A stretch of 64,000 nucleotides of DNA from Algoriphagus lutimaris (GCF_017051705.1 NZ_JAFIDJ010000001.1:2137786-2201785); one strand, 5' to 3'. Positions 47,167-57,364 are shown, numbered from the stretch's first letter. A program made the numbers and translations. The notes: generated by a model from the sequence alone, not told the origin.

Positions 47167-47762
47167 TAGACTATCTTAACGGAAGGCTGGTATTTAAAGA
47201 CCCTACTTATGTGCTCATAGATATAGGAGGTATTGGATACCATGTCAAAATATCATTACAAACATACTCTGCCATTAAGGATGAGGAGCAAATCAAGCTC
47301 CTCACCTATCTTCATATTAAAGAAGATGCCCATACGCTGTATGGATTTAAAGAAGAGGCTGAAAAAAGGCTGTTCTTGCTATTGATCTCCATCAATGGCG
47401 TAGGCCCTAATACAGGCTTAATGATCTTATCATCCTTAAATACCAAAGAAATTGAACATGCAATTCTTTCTGGAGATGTGGCTACCATCCAGCATGTCAA
47501 GGGCATTGGAGCTAAGACAGCCCAGCGCATCATTTTGGAGTTGAAGGATAAAATAGGAAAAGATGTGGGTTCAGATGCTACCTCTTCCCAAATTGGATTT
47601 TTAAAATCTGACAATAAAGTTCGTGAAGAAGCGTTAAAAGCCTTAATTACTCTTGGTTTCCCAAAAACAGCTGCTGAAAAAAACATCACTGCTGTATTGA
47701 AAAAAACCACTGGAGAAATTTCTTTAGAAGAATTAATTAAAGCATCTTTAAAGACACCATAA
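47163..47762 (+). CDS. ruvA: Holliday junction branch migration protein RuvA
   Basis: A 199-residue protein of normal length. OB domain with YLNGRLVFKDPTYVLIDIGGIGYHV, helix-hairpin-helix motifs LLISINGVGPNTGL and HVKGIGAKTAQRIILELKDK, and the C-terminal domain III (EEALKALITLGFPKTAAEK) that contacts RuvB. RuvA binds the four-way junction as a tetramer. ATG overlaps the maeB stop, so the two are translationally coupled. SprA begins 12 bases after its stop. Confidence 0.97.
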   Translation: MIDYLNGRLVFKDPTYVLIDIGGIGYHVKISLQTYSAIKDEEQIKLLTYLHIKEDAHTLYGFKEEAEKRLFLLLISINGVGPNTGLMILSSLNTKEIEHAILSGDVATIQHVKGIGAKTAQRIILELKDKIGKDVGSDATSSQIGFLKSDNKVREEALKALITLGFPKTAAEKNITAVLKKTTGEISLEELIKASLKTP

Positions 47763-47774
47763 TTTGAAGCTGCA

Positions 47775-50700
47775 TTGAACTTTCGGAAGTTACTGACTTT
47801 TTGCAGGAGGAGGTATTTCGGTGGTTTGCCCAAATACTTCATCCTGTTTGGGTTTATTCTGGCCTTTTCTACTTCCCAGGCTCAACAAACCGTATCCGAT
47901 AGCCTCCAAACGCGAATCGATTCTCTTAATTATAGGAGAATGGCTCCCTCATTTTTGCTTTGGCAAAACATGAGAACGAGTCCTCTATACCCCTACCGAA
48001 ATCCTTTTTTAAGACCTGAATCACCTTTTTTACCTGCTCCACTTACTAATCAAAATGTTCAGGTTTTAGTAGACTCTACCTTGAGATATAATATTGTGGA
48101 AGAACTCGACAGCACTAGGGTAGGAAATGAACAAGAATATGATTTTGATGAATTTTCGAAAATTCAAGAATATAAAGTAAGACAAGATTATTGGAGAAGC
48201 AGATCTAGAGGTGGAGATGGAGAAAGTGCTGTGGAAGGCCGTGGGTTAATCCCTCCATTGACTGTCAGTCCTTCATTTGACAGAATTTTTGGAGGAAGTG
48301 AAATCAACATTGTTCCAACAGGATATGTCAATTTAGACTTTGGTGCAATTTTTAGAAGGATAGACAACCCTACTCTTCCGATCAGACAGCAGCAAAATGG
48401 AGGATTTAATTTTGATCAACAGATCCAAATGGCTGTCAACGGATCTCTCGGAGAAAAAATGAAAATCGGGGCCAACTTCGATTCTAATAATTCCTTTGAC
48501 TTCCAAAATCAATTGAAGTTAGAGTATGCAGGCTTCCAAGAAGACATTATAAAATCAATTGAAATAGGTAATGTGAGCATGCCAGTTCAGAACCGGTTGA
48601 TTCAAGGGGCTCAAAACTTATTTGGTGTCAAAACTCAAATGCAATTTGGGAAACTTGGTGTCACAGCTGTTGCCTCCACCCAACGGGGAAGAAGAGACCA
48701 GTTAATCATTGATGCAAATGGACAAGGAAGGTCTTTTGATATTCAGGCCTCTAAATATGATGAAAACAGGCACTTTTTCTTAGCTCATTTCTTTAGAGAT
48801 AATTATGAAAGATGGCTTCGAGGACTTCCCCAAGTACTTTCTGGCGTAAATGTAACCAGAATTGAAGTCTACATTATGAACAGGGCTTCCAATACAGAAA
48901 CGTTAAGAAATTTTGCAGCATTCATGGATTTGGGGGAGGGACAAACCTTATTAAATCCATCCAATCCTGCCATTGGACCTGGAACTCCTGGCGCTCCTGC
49001 CGGTAATGGATCCAATAATCTTTTCAACAATATATCTAATAACCCTGCCTTCAGACCATTTGACACAGGTGCTCGGGCCATGGAGTCAAGCCTAAATATT
49101 AAAAAAGGGGTTGACTTTGAACAGATCAATGGATCTAGAAAACTAAGTCCTACTGAATTTTATTTTAACCCACAATTGGGATACCTCTCACTTTTCAGAA
49201 AACTTCAAAACGATGAAGTACTGGCCGTTTCTTATGAATATACTTACAATGGTCAGGTGTATAAGGTCGGCGAATTGACAGAGGACTATCAAAATCGTCA
49301 AGAAGATGAATTGATTTTTCTAAAACTTTTACGACCAGCTAGAATCAATCCTCGGGTTCCATCTTGGGATTTGATGATGAAAAACGTCTATAACTTAAAT
49401 GCGAATCAACTTTTAAGAGATGGTTTCCAGCTTCAGGTGATTTACCGTGACGATAGGACTGGTTTAGACAACCCTTCTCTTCTGGAGGGAGAAAATGTAA
49501 AAGACGTTCCTTTGATCAAGCTAACAGGCTTGGACAATTTAAACCCTCAAAATGACCCAGCTCCAGATGGAAATTTTGACTTTGTAGAAGGGCTAACCAT
49601 TCTTCCAGATCGAGGCTTACTTGTATTTCCGGTTCTAGAACCTTTCGGTTCCAACCTTGAGAAATATTTTCTGGATACAGAAATAGTACTCAAAGATAAA
49701 TATGTCTATGACACCTTGTATCAGACTACTCAAGCTGATGCAGAATTAGTGACCAGACTTAATAAATATTTTATCAAAGGACGCTTAACGGCGGGCTCTG
49801 CTTCGGAGATCCAACTTCCTGGGTTAAATATTTCTCCAGGCTCTGTGATCGTTCAGGCTGGAAATATCCCCTTGACGGAAGGGGTAGATTTTACGGTAGA
49901 TTACAATGTTGGTCGTGTAGTGATTATCAATGACGCCATTTTACAATCAGGAAAGCAAATATCCATCAGTTTTGAAAAGGCAGATTTGGTATCCTTTCAG
50001 ACTCGTAGTCTATTGGGGACCCGATTGGACTATGTATTCAGTGACAAATTCAATTTAGGAGGTACCTTCCTGTATTTAAATGAACGACCCAATGTTACTA
50101 GAATTGCCACTGGAAATGAAACCTTAAGGAATAGCTTATGGGGCTTAGATGCAAGATTTTCGGATGAATCCCGTTGGCTTACTAAAATGGCAGACGCCCT
50201 TCCTTTTACAGATACCAAAGAGACTTCGTTAGTCAATTTTAGTGGCGAATTTGCCCATTTAATCCCTGGAACTTCCAACCAAGTAGATGGAGACCAGGCC
50301 TCTTACATAGATGACTTTGAAGCAGCAGTCACCCCATTTAATCTTGGGGGTGCGGCAAACCAAAACTGGAAATTAGCCTCAACCCCACAAACCGATGACA
50401 ATCGATTTGACTTGAGCAATCAAACAGAAGATTTATTAGGGTCAACCTATAGAAGGGCCCGACTTGCTTGGTATAATATTGATAACATCTTCTATAGGGA
50501 AAGTGGTCCCGGAGTACCTTCCAACATATCAAGGGAAGATCGACGAAATCACTACGTTCGCCGGGTTGTACCGCAAGAGATTTTCCCTCAGCAAGACAGA
50601 ACGGTAATTATTACCCCTGAGCCTTTATTTGAACTGGCTTATTTTCCTAGTGAGCGAGGGATGTATAATTATAATCCCAACTTGACTTTTGATGGGTTAC

Positions 50701-53700
50701 TTCCAAACCCTGAGAAAAATTATGGTGGGGTAACCCGAGCAATTACCACAGAGGTAGACTTTGACCGAACCAATATAGAATACATTGAATTCTGGATGCT
50801 AGACCCATTCATTGAAGGAGAAAATGGTCGAGTGTTAGATGGAATATTCAATGAAAACAACACCACAGGCGGAAAGCTATTTCTGAATTTAGGCGACATT
50901 TCTGAAGATGTGATGAAAGACGGTCGTCATGCCTTTGAAAATGGACTTCCAGCAGACGGAGACCCTTCCAAAACTTCCTCCAATGAATGGGGGCGAATCA
51001 CCAGGGAACAATACCTTCTTCCTGCATTTGACAACTCAGAATCTTCTAGGGAAAATCAAGATGTGGGATTGGACGGTCTGAAAAACTCAGATGAGGCAGG
51101 ATTTTTCCAGTCTAGATTTTTAGATCGTTTGAGTATATCCCAAGAGGCTAGAAATAGAATTAATCAAGATGTTTCCGCAGATTTATTCCAATACTATCTG
51201 GACGAACAATTTGACCAGAACAATGTCAAAATTCTAGAACGGTATAAGAAGTTTAATGGATTGGAAGGAAATACTCCAGTTACTGCCAGCCAAAATCTTC
51301 CCTACACCCCATCCGGTTCCAATACCCCTGATAATGAAGATTTAAATACCGACAATACTATCAATGAACTCGAAAACTATTACGAATACGAAATTGACTT
51401 AAGACCAGGAAACTTGGTGGTAGGGCAAAATTATATCGTGGATAAGGTGACTCATAATGAGGCAGGTGAGAACGTTAATTGGTATTTATTTAGAATTCCA
51501 GTAAGACAACCTGATCGAGTTCAAGGAGATATTAATGGCTTTAAATCCATTCGTTGGATGAGAACCTATTTGACGGAATTTGAGCAACCGGTCGTATTGA
51601 GAATGGCTAATTTCCGAATGATTGGTAGTCAATGGAGGGTATTCCAAGAGTCCCTTTTCGAAAGAGGTCTTTTCGAAATACCTGAGCCAGATGTATCCAA
51701 TGTGACAGTCGATGTGGTAGGTATTGAGGAAAATAGCCAAGGAAGTGCCACACAAAGCCCTTATGTATTACCTCCGGGAATCAATAGAGATAGGGATAAT
51801 ACCTCTACAGTAGAAAGAAGGTTGAACGAGCAGTCTTTAAGAATATGTGTTGAAGACTTGCCTGCAAAAGATGCCAGAGCAGTTTTCAGAAACATAACAC
51901 AGGATTTGGTTCAATTTGAAAGAATCAAAATGTTCTTCCATGCTGATAGTGAAGATGCATTGGATGGAGAATTCACCGGTTTCTTAAGACTTGGAACAGA
52001 CTACACCGACAACTATTATGAAATAGAAGTTCCTCTAACCATTACACCTAAAGGAACGAGAGACCCTCGACAAATTTGGCCATTAGAAAATGAAATAGAC
52101 ATTGCCATTCAGGATATTGTTGGGGCTAAAGTCGAAAGGGATAATAGTCAATCCCCTTTAAACATTCCATATACTATTCAAGTAAATCAGTACAAAGTAA
52201 CCGTAGTGGGTAGGCCTGAATTAAGTTTGATTCAAGGTATGATGATTGGGGTCAGAAATCCAGGTGAATCGGGGGGAGCAAGTAAGAGTATTTGTGTTTG
52301 GGCCAATGAACTTCGGGTGACCGGATTCACAAAATCAAATGGGTGGGCGGCAAATGCTTTATTGAATGCAAAGATTGCAGATGTCGCAGTGGTTTCAGCT
52401 TCTATTAGACACAATTCTATAGGGTTTGGAGGTTTGGAAACCAGACTTTCTGAAAGATCAAGACAATCCACTACTCAGTATGATATTTCTACCAATATAG
52501 ATGTACATAAACTACTTCCTTCTCAATTGGGCGTGAGTATCCCAATGTATTTTAGTGTAGAAAATTCATCTACTAGACCAGAATATGATCCTTTAAATCC
52601 TGACGTTCCTTTTGAAGTGGCATTAGGTAAATTTGAAACTGATGCAGAACGAGATGCATACCGAGGAATCGCACTTGACCAGTTAAATAGGAAAAATATT
52701 AGCTTTAATAATGTCCGAAAAATCAAAACCAATCCTGAATCTGTAAGTAGGTTCTATGACCTGAGTAATTTCTCATTTTCTTATGCTTACGGAACTGTAA
52801 AACAAACCAATGCCCAAATTCAGGATTATACCTTTAAGACTTATAAAGGCAATATTACTTATAGTTTTCAGCCTAAGCCACTGGTGATTGAGCCATTTAA
52901 AAACAGCACCTGGCTTGATTCCCCACACTTAAGGTTAATTAAGGACTTTAACTTTAATTTGGCCCCTACCCTTGTTCTGGCGAGGTTAGATATCGACCGA
53001 AGATTCCTAAGATCTCAATATAGAAACGATCAATTAAGTACCTCTGGAGTGGATCCGCTTTTCCAAAAAAGCTATTTCATGAATCGCTTCTACACGGTCA
53101 ACTGGGATCTTACTAGAAACCTGAGGGTAGATTATTCTGCCAGAGTCATGGCCGTGATCGATGAACCGGAAGGTGACCTAGATTCAGAAGCAAAGCAGGA
53201 TTCTGTAAAAAGTAATTTCTGGAGATTTGGTAGAAGAACTAATTACAATCAAACCATAAACCTGAATTATACCATACCTTTTGACAAGTCTCCAATTTTG
53301 GATTGGATAAGAGCTGATTACAAATACACAGCTAATTATACCTGGCAGACCGGCGCCATAGGTCAAAAAGATACACTGGGAAATGTTATTCAAAATACCA
53401 GGGATCAATCCATCAATGGTAAGCTAGACTTGATAAAGCTTTACAACAAGAATAAAAAGCTAGCTGCTCTGAATGCTCCTAAACGTCCAACAATTCCAGG
53501 AAGGAACTCTGTAGGAGCGGAAGATACCATCGGAACACCATTTAGTAATAAGGTCCTCAAATTTTTGATGATGGTGAAGGAAATCACTTTTAATTACGGG
53601 GTGATACAAGGCACTTTCTTACCAGGTTATTTACCAAATACGGGATTATTGGGAATGGACCGAGCTTTTGAAAATCCAGGACTGGCTTTCCTTTTTGGTA

Positions 53701-54908
53701 GTCAAGATCCTGCTATTCGTTACAGATTAGCAAGTGCAGGCTATATAGCTCCAAGTTCGGAACTCACCCAACCATTCTCTCAAAACCGAGCTATGAATTT
53801 AAGGCTGGGTAGTTTAATTGAACCGTTCCAGGATTTTAGGATCACTTTGACAGCCACTAAACGAGAAACAGGTAACTATCAAGAGATATTTAGAAATTCT
53901 ACAGATGACCCAGGAGAATACATTTCAATTAGTCCAAACCGATTAGGTTCTTACAGTATTACCACCATCATGCTTGGAACAGCATTTTCGAGAGACGACT
54001 TTGAAAACAACTCCCCACTTTTCACAGATTTTGAAAAAAATCGAGACATTGTAAAAAGTAGGTTAGATAGCGAAAACGCATCCGGAGGAGAATATTCCAT
54101 CAATGGGCAAGATGTATTAATCCCATCCTTTTTAGCTGCCTATCGAGGAAAGAATGCCTCTGATATGAAATTGAACCCTTTCCCAAAAACTCCACTGCCA
54201 AACTGGAGACTTGAATACAGAGGGCTTTCCAGACTCAAGGGATTAAGTGAAATATTTAGCAGCATCAATATTTTACATGGCTACACCTCTACTTATGATG
54301 CCAGCAATTTCTCCAACTCCCTGCAATACCAAGAGGGATTAGAGCTTTATAATAACTTACAAAAAATACCGAGACCAGATGTAACCAATGATGAAGGTCA
54401 GTTTATACCTATTTATGTGTTAAATCAGGTGGTCATGGCTGAACGTTTTTCACCGTTGATCGGGGTAGACTTGTTGACTAAGGACCGATTGAATATTGCT
54501 ATCCAGTACAATAAAGAAAGAAGTTTGGGACTAAACTTTTCAAACGCCCAAGTGACGGAGCAGCGCAGCAATGATTTTGGAATAAATATAGGATATACCA
54601 AAGCAGGAGTAAAAATCCCTTTCAAAATTCAAGGTCAGCAGAAAATACTTAAAAATGATTTAACCTTCAGGTTGGATACCAAGGTGGTAGATACTCGACA
54701 AGTTCAGAGGAAAATCGAAGAAGGAAGCACTATTACCAATGGCAATTTGAATATACAGATCAGGCCGACCATAGGATATTTGATCAATCAGAACCTAAGC
54801 GTGACTCTTTATTTTGATAGAACAATTAATGACCCAAGGGTTACTACTGCCTATAGAAGATCTTCTACAGCATTTGGAGGACAATTACGATTTAATTTGT
54901 CACAATAG
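47775..54908 (+). CDS. sprA: SprA, outer-membrane translocon of the type IX secretion system
   Basis: A 2377-residue protein, usual SprA/Sov size, forming the 36-strand outer-membrane pore of the type IX secretion system. Recognised by its length, the RQDYWRSRSRGG region, ESPFLPAPL near the start, and the beta-rich body ending in LRFNLSQ. The signal peptide PKYFILFGFILAFSTSQAQQ ends near residue 38. No ATG precedes residue 56, so the start is TTG: 47775, or 47826, which gives a compact signal peptide and has AGGAGGAGG (47805-47813) 12 bases before it. Position after ruvA and before gcvH is the conserved order. Confidence 0.96.
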   Translation: MNFRKLLTFCRRRYFGGLPKYFILFGFILAFSTSQAQQTVSDSLQTRIDSLNYRRMAPSFLLWQNMRTSPLYPYRNPFLRPESPFLPAPLTNQNVQVLVDSTLRYNIVEELDSTRVGNEQEYDFDEFSKIQEYKVRQDYWRSRSRGGDGESAVEGRGLIPPLTVSPSFDRIFGGSEINIVPTGYVNLDFGAIFRRIDNPTLPIRQQQNGGFNFDQQIQMAVNGSLGEKMKIGANFDSNNSFDFQNQLKLEYAGFQEDIIKSIEIGNVSMPVQNRLIQGAQNLFGVKTQMQFGKLGVTAVASTQRGRRDQLIIDANGQGRSFDIQASKYDENRHFFLAHFFRDNYERWLRGLPQVLSGVNVTRIEVYIMNRASNTETLRNFAAFMDLGEGQTLLNPSNPAIGPGTPGAPAGNGSNNLFNNISNNPAFRPFDTGARAMESSLNIKKGVDFEQINGSRKLSPTEFYFNPQLGYLSLFRKLQNDEVLAVSYEYTYNGQVYKVGELTEDYQNRQEDELIFLKLLRPARINPRVPSWDLMMKNVYNLNANQLLRDGFQLQVIYRDDRTGLDNPSLLEGENVKDVPLIKLTGLDNLNPQNDPAPDGNFDFVEGLTILPDRGLLVFPVLEPFGSNLEKYFLDTEIVLKDKYVYDTLYQTTQADAELVTRLNKYFIKGRLTAGSASEIQLPGLNISPGSVIVQAGNIPLTEGVDFTVDYNVGRVVIINDAILQSGKQISISFEKADLVSFQTRSLLGTRLDYVFSDKFNLGGTFLYLNERPNVTRIATGNETLRNSLWGLDARFSDESRWLTKMADALPFTDTKETSLVNFSGEFAHLIPGTSNQVDGDQASYIDDFEAAVTPFNLGGAANQNWKLASTPQTDDNRFDLSNQTEDLLGSTYRRARLAWYNIDNIFYRESGPGVPSNISREDRRNHYVRRVVPQEIFPQQDRTVIITPEPLFELAYFPSERGMYNYNPNLTFDGLLPNPEKNYGGVTRAITTEVDFDRTNIEYIEFWMLDPFIEGENGRVLDGIFNENNTTGGKLFLNLGDISEDVMKDGRHAFENGLPADGDPSKTSSNEWGRITREQYLLPAFDNSESSRENQDVGLDGLKNSDEAGFFQSRFLDRLSISQEARNRINQDVSADLFQYYLDEQFDQNNVKILERYKKFNGLEGNTPVTASQNLPYTPSGSNTPDNEDLNTDNTINELENYYEYEIDLRPGNLVVGQNYIVDKVTHNEAGENVNWYLFRIPVRQPDRVQGDINGFKSIRWMRTYLTEFEQPVVLRMANFRMIGSQWRVFQESLFERGLFEIPEPDVSNVTVDVVGIEENSQGSATQSPYVLPPGINRDRDNTSTVERRLNEQSLRICVEDLPAKDARAVFRNITQDLVQFERIKMFFHADSEDALDGEFTGFLRLGTDYTDNYYEIEVPLTITPKGTRDPRQIWPLENEIDIAIQDIVGAKVERDNSQSPLNIPYTIQVNQYKVTVVGRPELSLIQGMMIGVRNPGESGGASKSICVWANELRVTGFTKSNGWAANALLNAKIADVAVVSASIRHNSIGFGGLETRLSERSRQSTTQYDISTNIDVHKLLPSQLGVSIPMYFSVENSSTRPEYDPLNPDVPFEVALGKFETDAERDAYRGIALDQLNRKNISFNNVRKIKTNPESVSRFYDLSNFSFSYAYGTVKQTNAQIQDYTFKTYKGNITYSFQPKPLVIEPFKNSTWLDSPHLRLIKDFNFNLAPTLVLARLDIDRRFLRSQYRNDQLSTSGVDPLFQKSYFMNRFYTVNWDLTRNLRVDYSARVMAVIDEPEGDLDSEAKQDSVKSNFWRFGRRTNYNQTINLNYTIPFDKSPILDWIRADYKYTANYTWQTGAIGQKDTLGNVIQNTRDQSINGKLDLIKLYNKNKKLAALNAPKRPTIPGRNSVGAEDTIGTPFSNKVLKFLMMVKEITFNYGVIQGTFLPGYLPNTGLLGMDRAFENPGLAFLFGSQDPAIRYRLASAGYIAPSSELTQPFSQNRAMNLRLGSLIEPFQDFRITLTATKRETGNYQEIFRNSTDDPGEYISISPNRLGSYSITTIMLGTAFSRDDFENNSPLFTDFEKNRDIVKSRLDSENASGGEYSINGQDVLIPSFLAAYRGKNASDMKLNPFPKTPLPNWRLEYRGLSRLKGLSEIFSSINILHGYTSTYDASNFSNSLQYQEGLELYNNLQKIPRPDVTNDEGQFIPIYVLNQVVMAERFSPLIGVDLLTKDRLNIAIQYNKERSLGLNFSNAQVTEQRSNDFGINIGYTKAGVKIPFKIQGQQKILKNDLTFRLDTKVVDTRQVQRKIEEGSTITNGNLNIQIRPTIGYLINQNLSVTLYFDRTINDPRVTTAYRRSSTAFGGQLRFNLSQ

Positions 54909-54964
54909 ATTTTATTTAGCGCGATTCCTTTTAATTTTGGGACTCTTTACAAAAAATTTCAATT

Positions 54965-55339
54965 ATGAATATTCCACAAGAATTAAAGTACACAAAAGAC
55001 CACGAGTGGGTAAAAATCGAAGGTGATATTGCTACTATAGGAGTTACTGATTTTGCACAATCAGAACTTGGTGATATCGTTTATGTGGAAGTTGAAACAG
55101 TTGGTGAAACACTTGATGCTGAAGAAGTATTCGGAACCGTCGAAGCAGTCAAAACTGTATCTGATTTGTTTATGCCTGTTGCTGGTGAGGTAACAGAACT
55201 AAACGAAAAACTTGCAGATGAACCTGAATTGGTAAATTCTGATCCATACGGAGAAGGGTGGATGGTCAAAGTCAAAATTTCTGGTGAAGTTCCTAACCTT
55301 CTTTCTGCCGAAGAATATGCAGAATTAGTAGGTGCCTAA
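54965..55339 (+). CDS. gcvH: Glycine cleavage system H protein
   Basis: A 124-residue protein with the lipoyl-domain core. Lys63 in [20 protein letters not shown] is the lipoylation site; the start [20 protein letters not shown] and the region [11 protein letters not shown] are standard. It carries the aminomethyl group between GcvP, GcvT and the lipoamide dehydrogenase. The other subunits are not in the window. The VanZ gene is 11 bases downstream. Confidence 0.97.
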   Translation: MNIPQELKYTKDHEWVKIEGDIATIGVTDFAQSELGDIVYVEVETVGETLDAEEVFGTVEAVKTVSDLFMPVAGEVTELNEKLADEPELVNSDPYGEGWMVKVKISGEVPNLLSAEEYAELVGA

Positions 55340-55350
55340 TTCGTTGACTT

Positions 55351-55722
55351 TTGAGATTGTTTTTGAGTTTAGCTTGGCTAATTACCATTTCAATCGCAAT
55401 GTTAACCCCCGGAGATAAATTTCCTGAGGTAGATGCGTTCGATTTCCAAGATAAATTTATTCACTTTATATGCTTCAGTTTACTAAGTTTTCTGTGGTGT
55501 GGAGTGGGAATAAAACCTCATGAAAGAGGAGTTTTAAGCAAAAGACTACTAATTAACTACTTGATTTTCGGAGTATTAGCCGGGATCATTTTGGAGTCTT
55601 TGCAACAATTCATCCCCTTTCGTACGTATGATTATATAGACATGGCAGTTAATGAGATAGGTGGAATCGCAGGATTCTTTGCATATTTTAAGCTGTCAGT
55701 CGTAAAAAACAACTTGGAATAA
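55351..55722 (+). CDS. VanZ family membrane protein
   Basis: A 123-residue protein with four hydrophobic segments. The family pattern is visible in MLTPGDKFP, KFIHFICFSLLSFLW, LAGIILESLQQFIPFRTYDYIDMAVNEIGGIAG. VanZ relates to teicoplanin resistance in enterococci, but Bacteroidota members are of unknown role. Start is TTG 55351; the first ATG (55399) would cut TM1. Between gcvH and tonB this is the usual order for the phylum. Confidence 0.85.
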   Translation: MRLFLSLAWLITISIAMLTPGDKFPEVDAFDFQDKFIHFICFSLLSFLWCGVGIKPHERGVLSKRLLINYLIFGVLAGIILESLQQFIPFRTYDYIDMAVNEIGGIAGFFAYFKLSVVKNNLE

Positions 55723-55789
55723 TCGTCCTAAATACTTAGACTTGTTATTCCAAATTAGAAAAAAATTAACCTGTATAAACCAATTCACC

Positions 55790-56464
55790 ATGGAAGCAAA
55801 AAAGACTCCTAAGGCTGATCTAACCAAAAAGTCAGGAATGTTCCTGAACTTAGGTTTAGCGTTGGCTGTTGGCGCTACTCTTGCTGCATTTGAATGGAAG
55901 TCATTCGACGAAGGTGCTCTTAAGGACCTTGGCCAGGTGACTGACAATTTCGAAGAGCTGATTGATATTCCAATCACCGAGCAGCCACCGCCACCACCAC
56001 CACCAGTAGAACAGCCAATTATTGAGGAAATCCCTGATGAAGTTGAAATCGAAGAAAAAATCGAAGTAAACTTTGATGTGGATGTGAAAGAAGAAACTGT
56101 CATCAAAGAAGTTGTAATTGCAGAAGCTCCAGTAGAGGAGAAAGCTGACGAAATCTTTGACGTAGTGGAAACTCAACCAAATCCTCCAGGTGGAATGTCA
56201 GGTTGGAATCAATACCTTAGTAAAAACTTGAAATACCCTACTCAAGCAAGAAGAATGGGGATTGAAGGTACTGTAATTGTGGTATTCGTAGTTAACACCG
56301 ATGGATCTATTCAAGACGTTGATGTTTTGAGAGGTATCGGAGGAGGTTGTGACGAAGAAGCAATTAGAGTAGTATCTGCAGCTCCTAAGTGGGAACCAGG
56401 TAAACAAAGAGGTAGACCAGTTCGTACCAGAATGAGACTTCCAATCAGATTTAAACTGAGCTAA
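55790..56464 (+). CDS. Energy transducer TonB, paralogue 1
   Basis: A 224-residue TonB. A short cytoplasmic start (EAKKTPKADLTKKSG), one membrane helix (about 17-34), a periplasmic linker with seven consecutive prolines (66-72) and a Glu-rich stretch, then the TonB C-terminal domain (about 130-224) with NLKYPTQARRMGIEG and VRTRMRLPIRFKLS. With ExbB/ExbD it transmits proton-motive force to outer-membrane receptors; those partners are not in the window. The ATG at 55790 starts the conserved KKTPKAD segment shared with paralogue 2; an upstream frame from 55742 is not shared. Confidence 0.93.
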   Translation: MEAKKTPKADLTKKSGMFLNLGLALAVGATLAAFEWKSFDEGALKDLGQVTDNFEELIDIPITEQPPPPPPPVEQPIIEEIPDEVEIEEKIEVNFDVDVKEETVIKEVVIAEAPVEEKADEIFDVVETQPNPPGGMSGWNQYLSKNLKYPTQARRMGIEGTVIVVFVVNTDGSIQDVDVLRGIGGGCDEEAIRVVSAAPKWEPGKQRGRPVRTRMRLPIRFKLS

Positions 56465-56473
56465 AAAAATAAG

Positions 56474-56500
56474 AGACCCGAGCAATCGGGTCTTTTTTTT
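56474..56500 (+). terminator. Rho-independent terminator after tonB paralogue 1
   Basis: AGACCCGA-GCAA-TCGGGTCT, an 8-bp perfect stem with four-base loop followed by eight T. It is a strong terminator 9 bases after the tonB stop, so the second tonB is transcribed separately. Confidence 0.92.
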
Positions 56501-56613
56501 GTTCACATTTTTTCACCTTTTAATTTAGTTAATTTTTGTTATCCGGCTAGTATCCTGCTTTTCAACAGGTTAAATTCTTAGGTGTTAATTTTTACCTAAA
56601 CAAAAAACAAGCC

Positions 56614-57285
56614 ATGGAAAACAAAAAGACCCCTAAAGCGGACATACGAAAAATGTCCGGGATGATTTTTAATCTGGGATTAATGCTCAGCGTAGCGGCA
56701 GTTTTGGTGGCCTTCGAATGGAAGGCTTATGAGGATTTCGAAATAAAGTCTCTTGGAACTGAAGACAACACCTGGGATTTGTTGGATATCCCCAATACAG
56801 TCCAAACCCCTCCTACTCCCCCTCCGGTTTTACAGCAACCAGAAATCGAATTGGTTCCTGATGAAATTATCATTGAAAAACTGGATGTTGTTATTGATTT
56901 CAGTCTGGAACAGGAACCTGCCCCTACAGAAATTGAATTTGAAGGTCCTCCAGTGGTCGAAGATCCAGATGTCATCAATGATTTTGTGGAAGTGCAAGCC
57001 TCTTTTAAAGGAGGGATGGACCAGTGGTATGTCTATTTGAAAAATAATTTAAAATATCCTATCCAAGCGAGAAGAATGGGAATCGAAGGGACAGCAATCG
57101 TTCGATTTGTTGTCAATACAGATGGAAGTATCCAAGATGTGGAGCTAGTACGAACTATTGGAGGAGGCTGTGACGAAGTAGCTATGGAAGTTATAAAAAA
57201 ATCCCCTAACTGGAATCCTGGCAGAATAAATGGAAAAGCAGTGAGATCAAGAATGACCATCCCGATCAAGTTCCGACTTAATTAA
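56614..57285 (+). CDS. Energy transducer TonB, paralogue 2
   Basis: A 223-residue close relative of the preceding gene: ENKKTPKADIRKMSGM, one membrane helix, AFEWKAYEDF, Pro-rich linker (PPTPPPVLQQP) and a TonB domain with NLKYPIQARRMGIEG, TDGSIQDVELVRTIGGGCDE and the final VRSRMTIPIKFRLN. The linker differs most, with VIDFSLEQEP in place of the acidic VEIEEKIEV run. A terminator separates the two genes, so they can be expressed independently. Probably a tandem duplication with specialised receptor choice; that division is inferred. Confidence 0.92.
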   Translation: MENKKTPKADIRKMSGMIFNLGLMLSVAAVLVAFEWKAYEDFEIKSLGTEDNTWDLLDIPNTVQTPPTPPPVLQQPEIELVPDEIIIEKLDVVIDFSLEQEPAPTEIEFEGPPVVEDPDVINDFVEVQASFKGGMDQWYVYLKNNLKYPIQARRMGIEGTAIVRFVVNTDGSIQDVELVRTIGGGCDEVAMEVIKKSPNWNPGRINGKAVRSRMTIPIKFRLN

Positions 57286-57303
57286 AGAATTATTTAAACA
57301 ATG

Positions 57304-57340
57304 AGAAAGCTTACACCAAAAGTGTAAGCTTTCTTTTTTT
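57304..57340 (+). terminator. Rho-independent terminator after tonB paralogue 2
   Basis: A 13-bp perfect stem, AGAAAGCTTACAC and GTGTAAGCTTTCT, around CAAAA, then seven T including the last stem base. It lies 18 bases after the stop. Confidence 0.92.
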
Positions 57341-57364
57341 ATCTATAAATTCATTGTTCTGAAA

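Noticed and set aside
47312-47842. 176-codon minus-strand open frame across ruvA and the start of sprA
   Set aside because: Antisense to two conserved genes; no recognisable domain or promoter.
55976-56000. CCACCG/CCACCACC tract as a DNA repeat element
   Set aside because: It encodes the seven-proline linker of TonB and is explained by coding.
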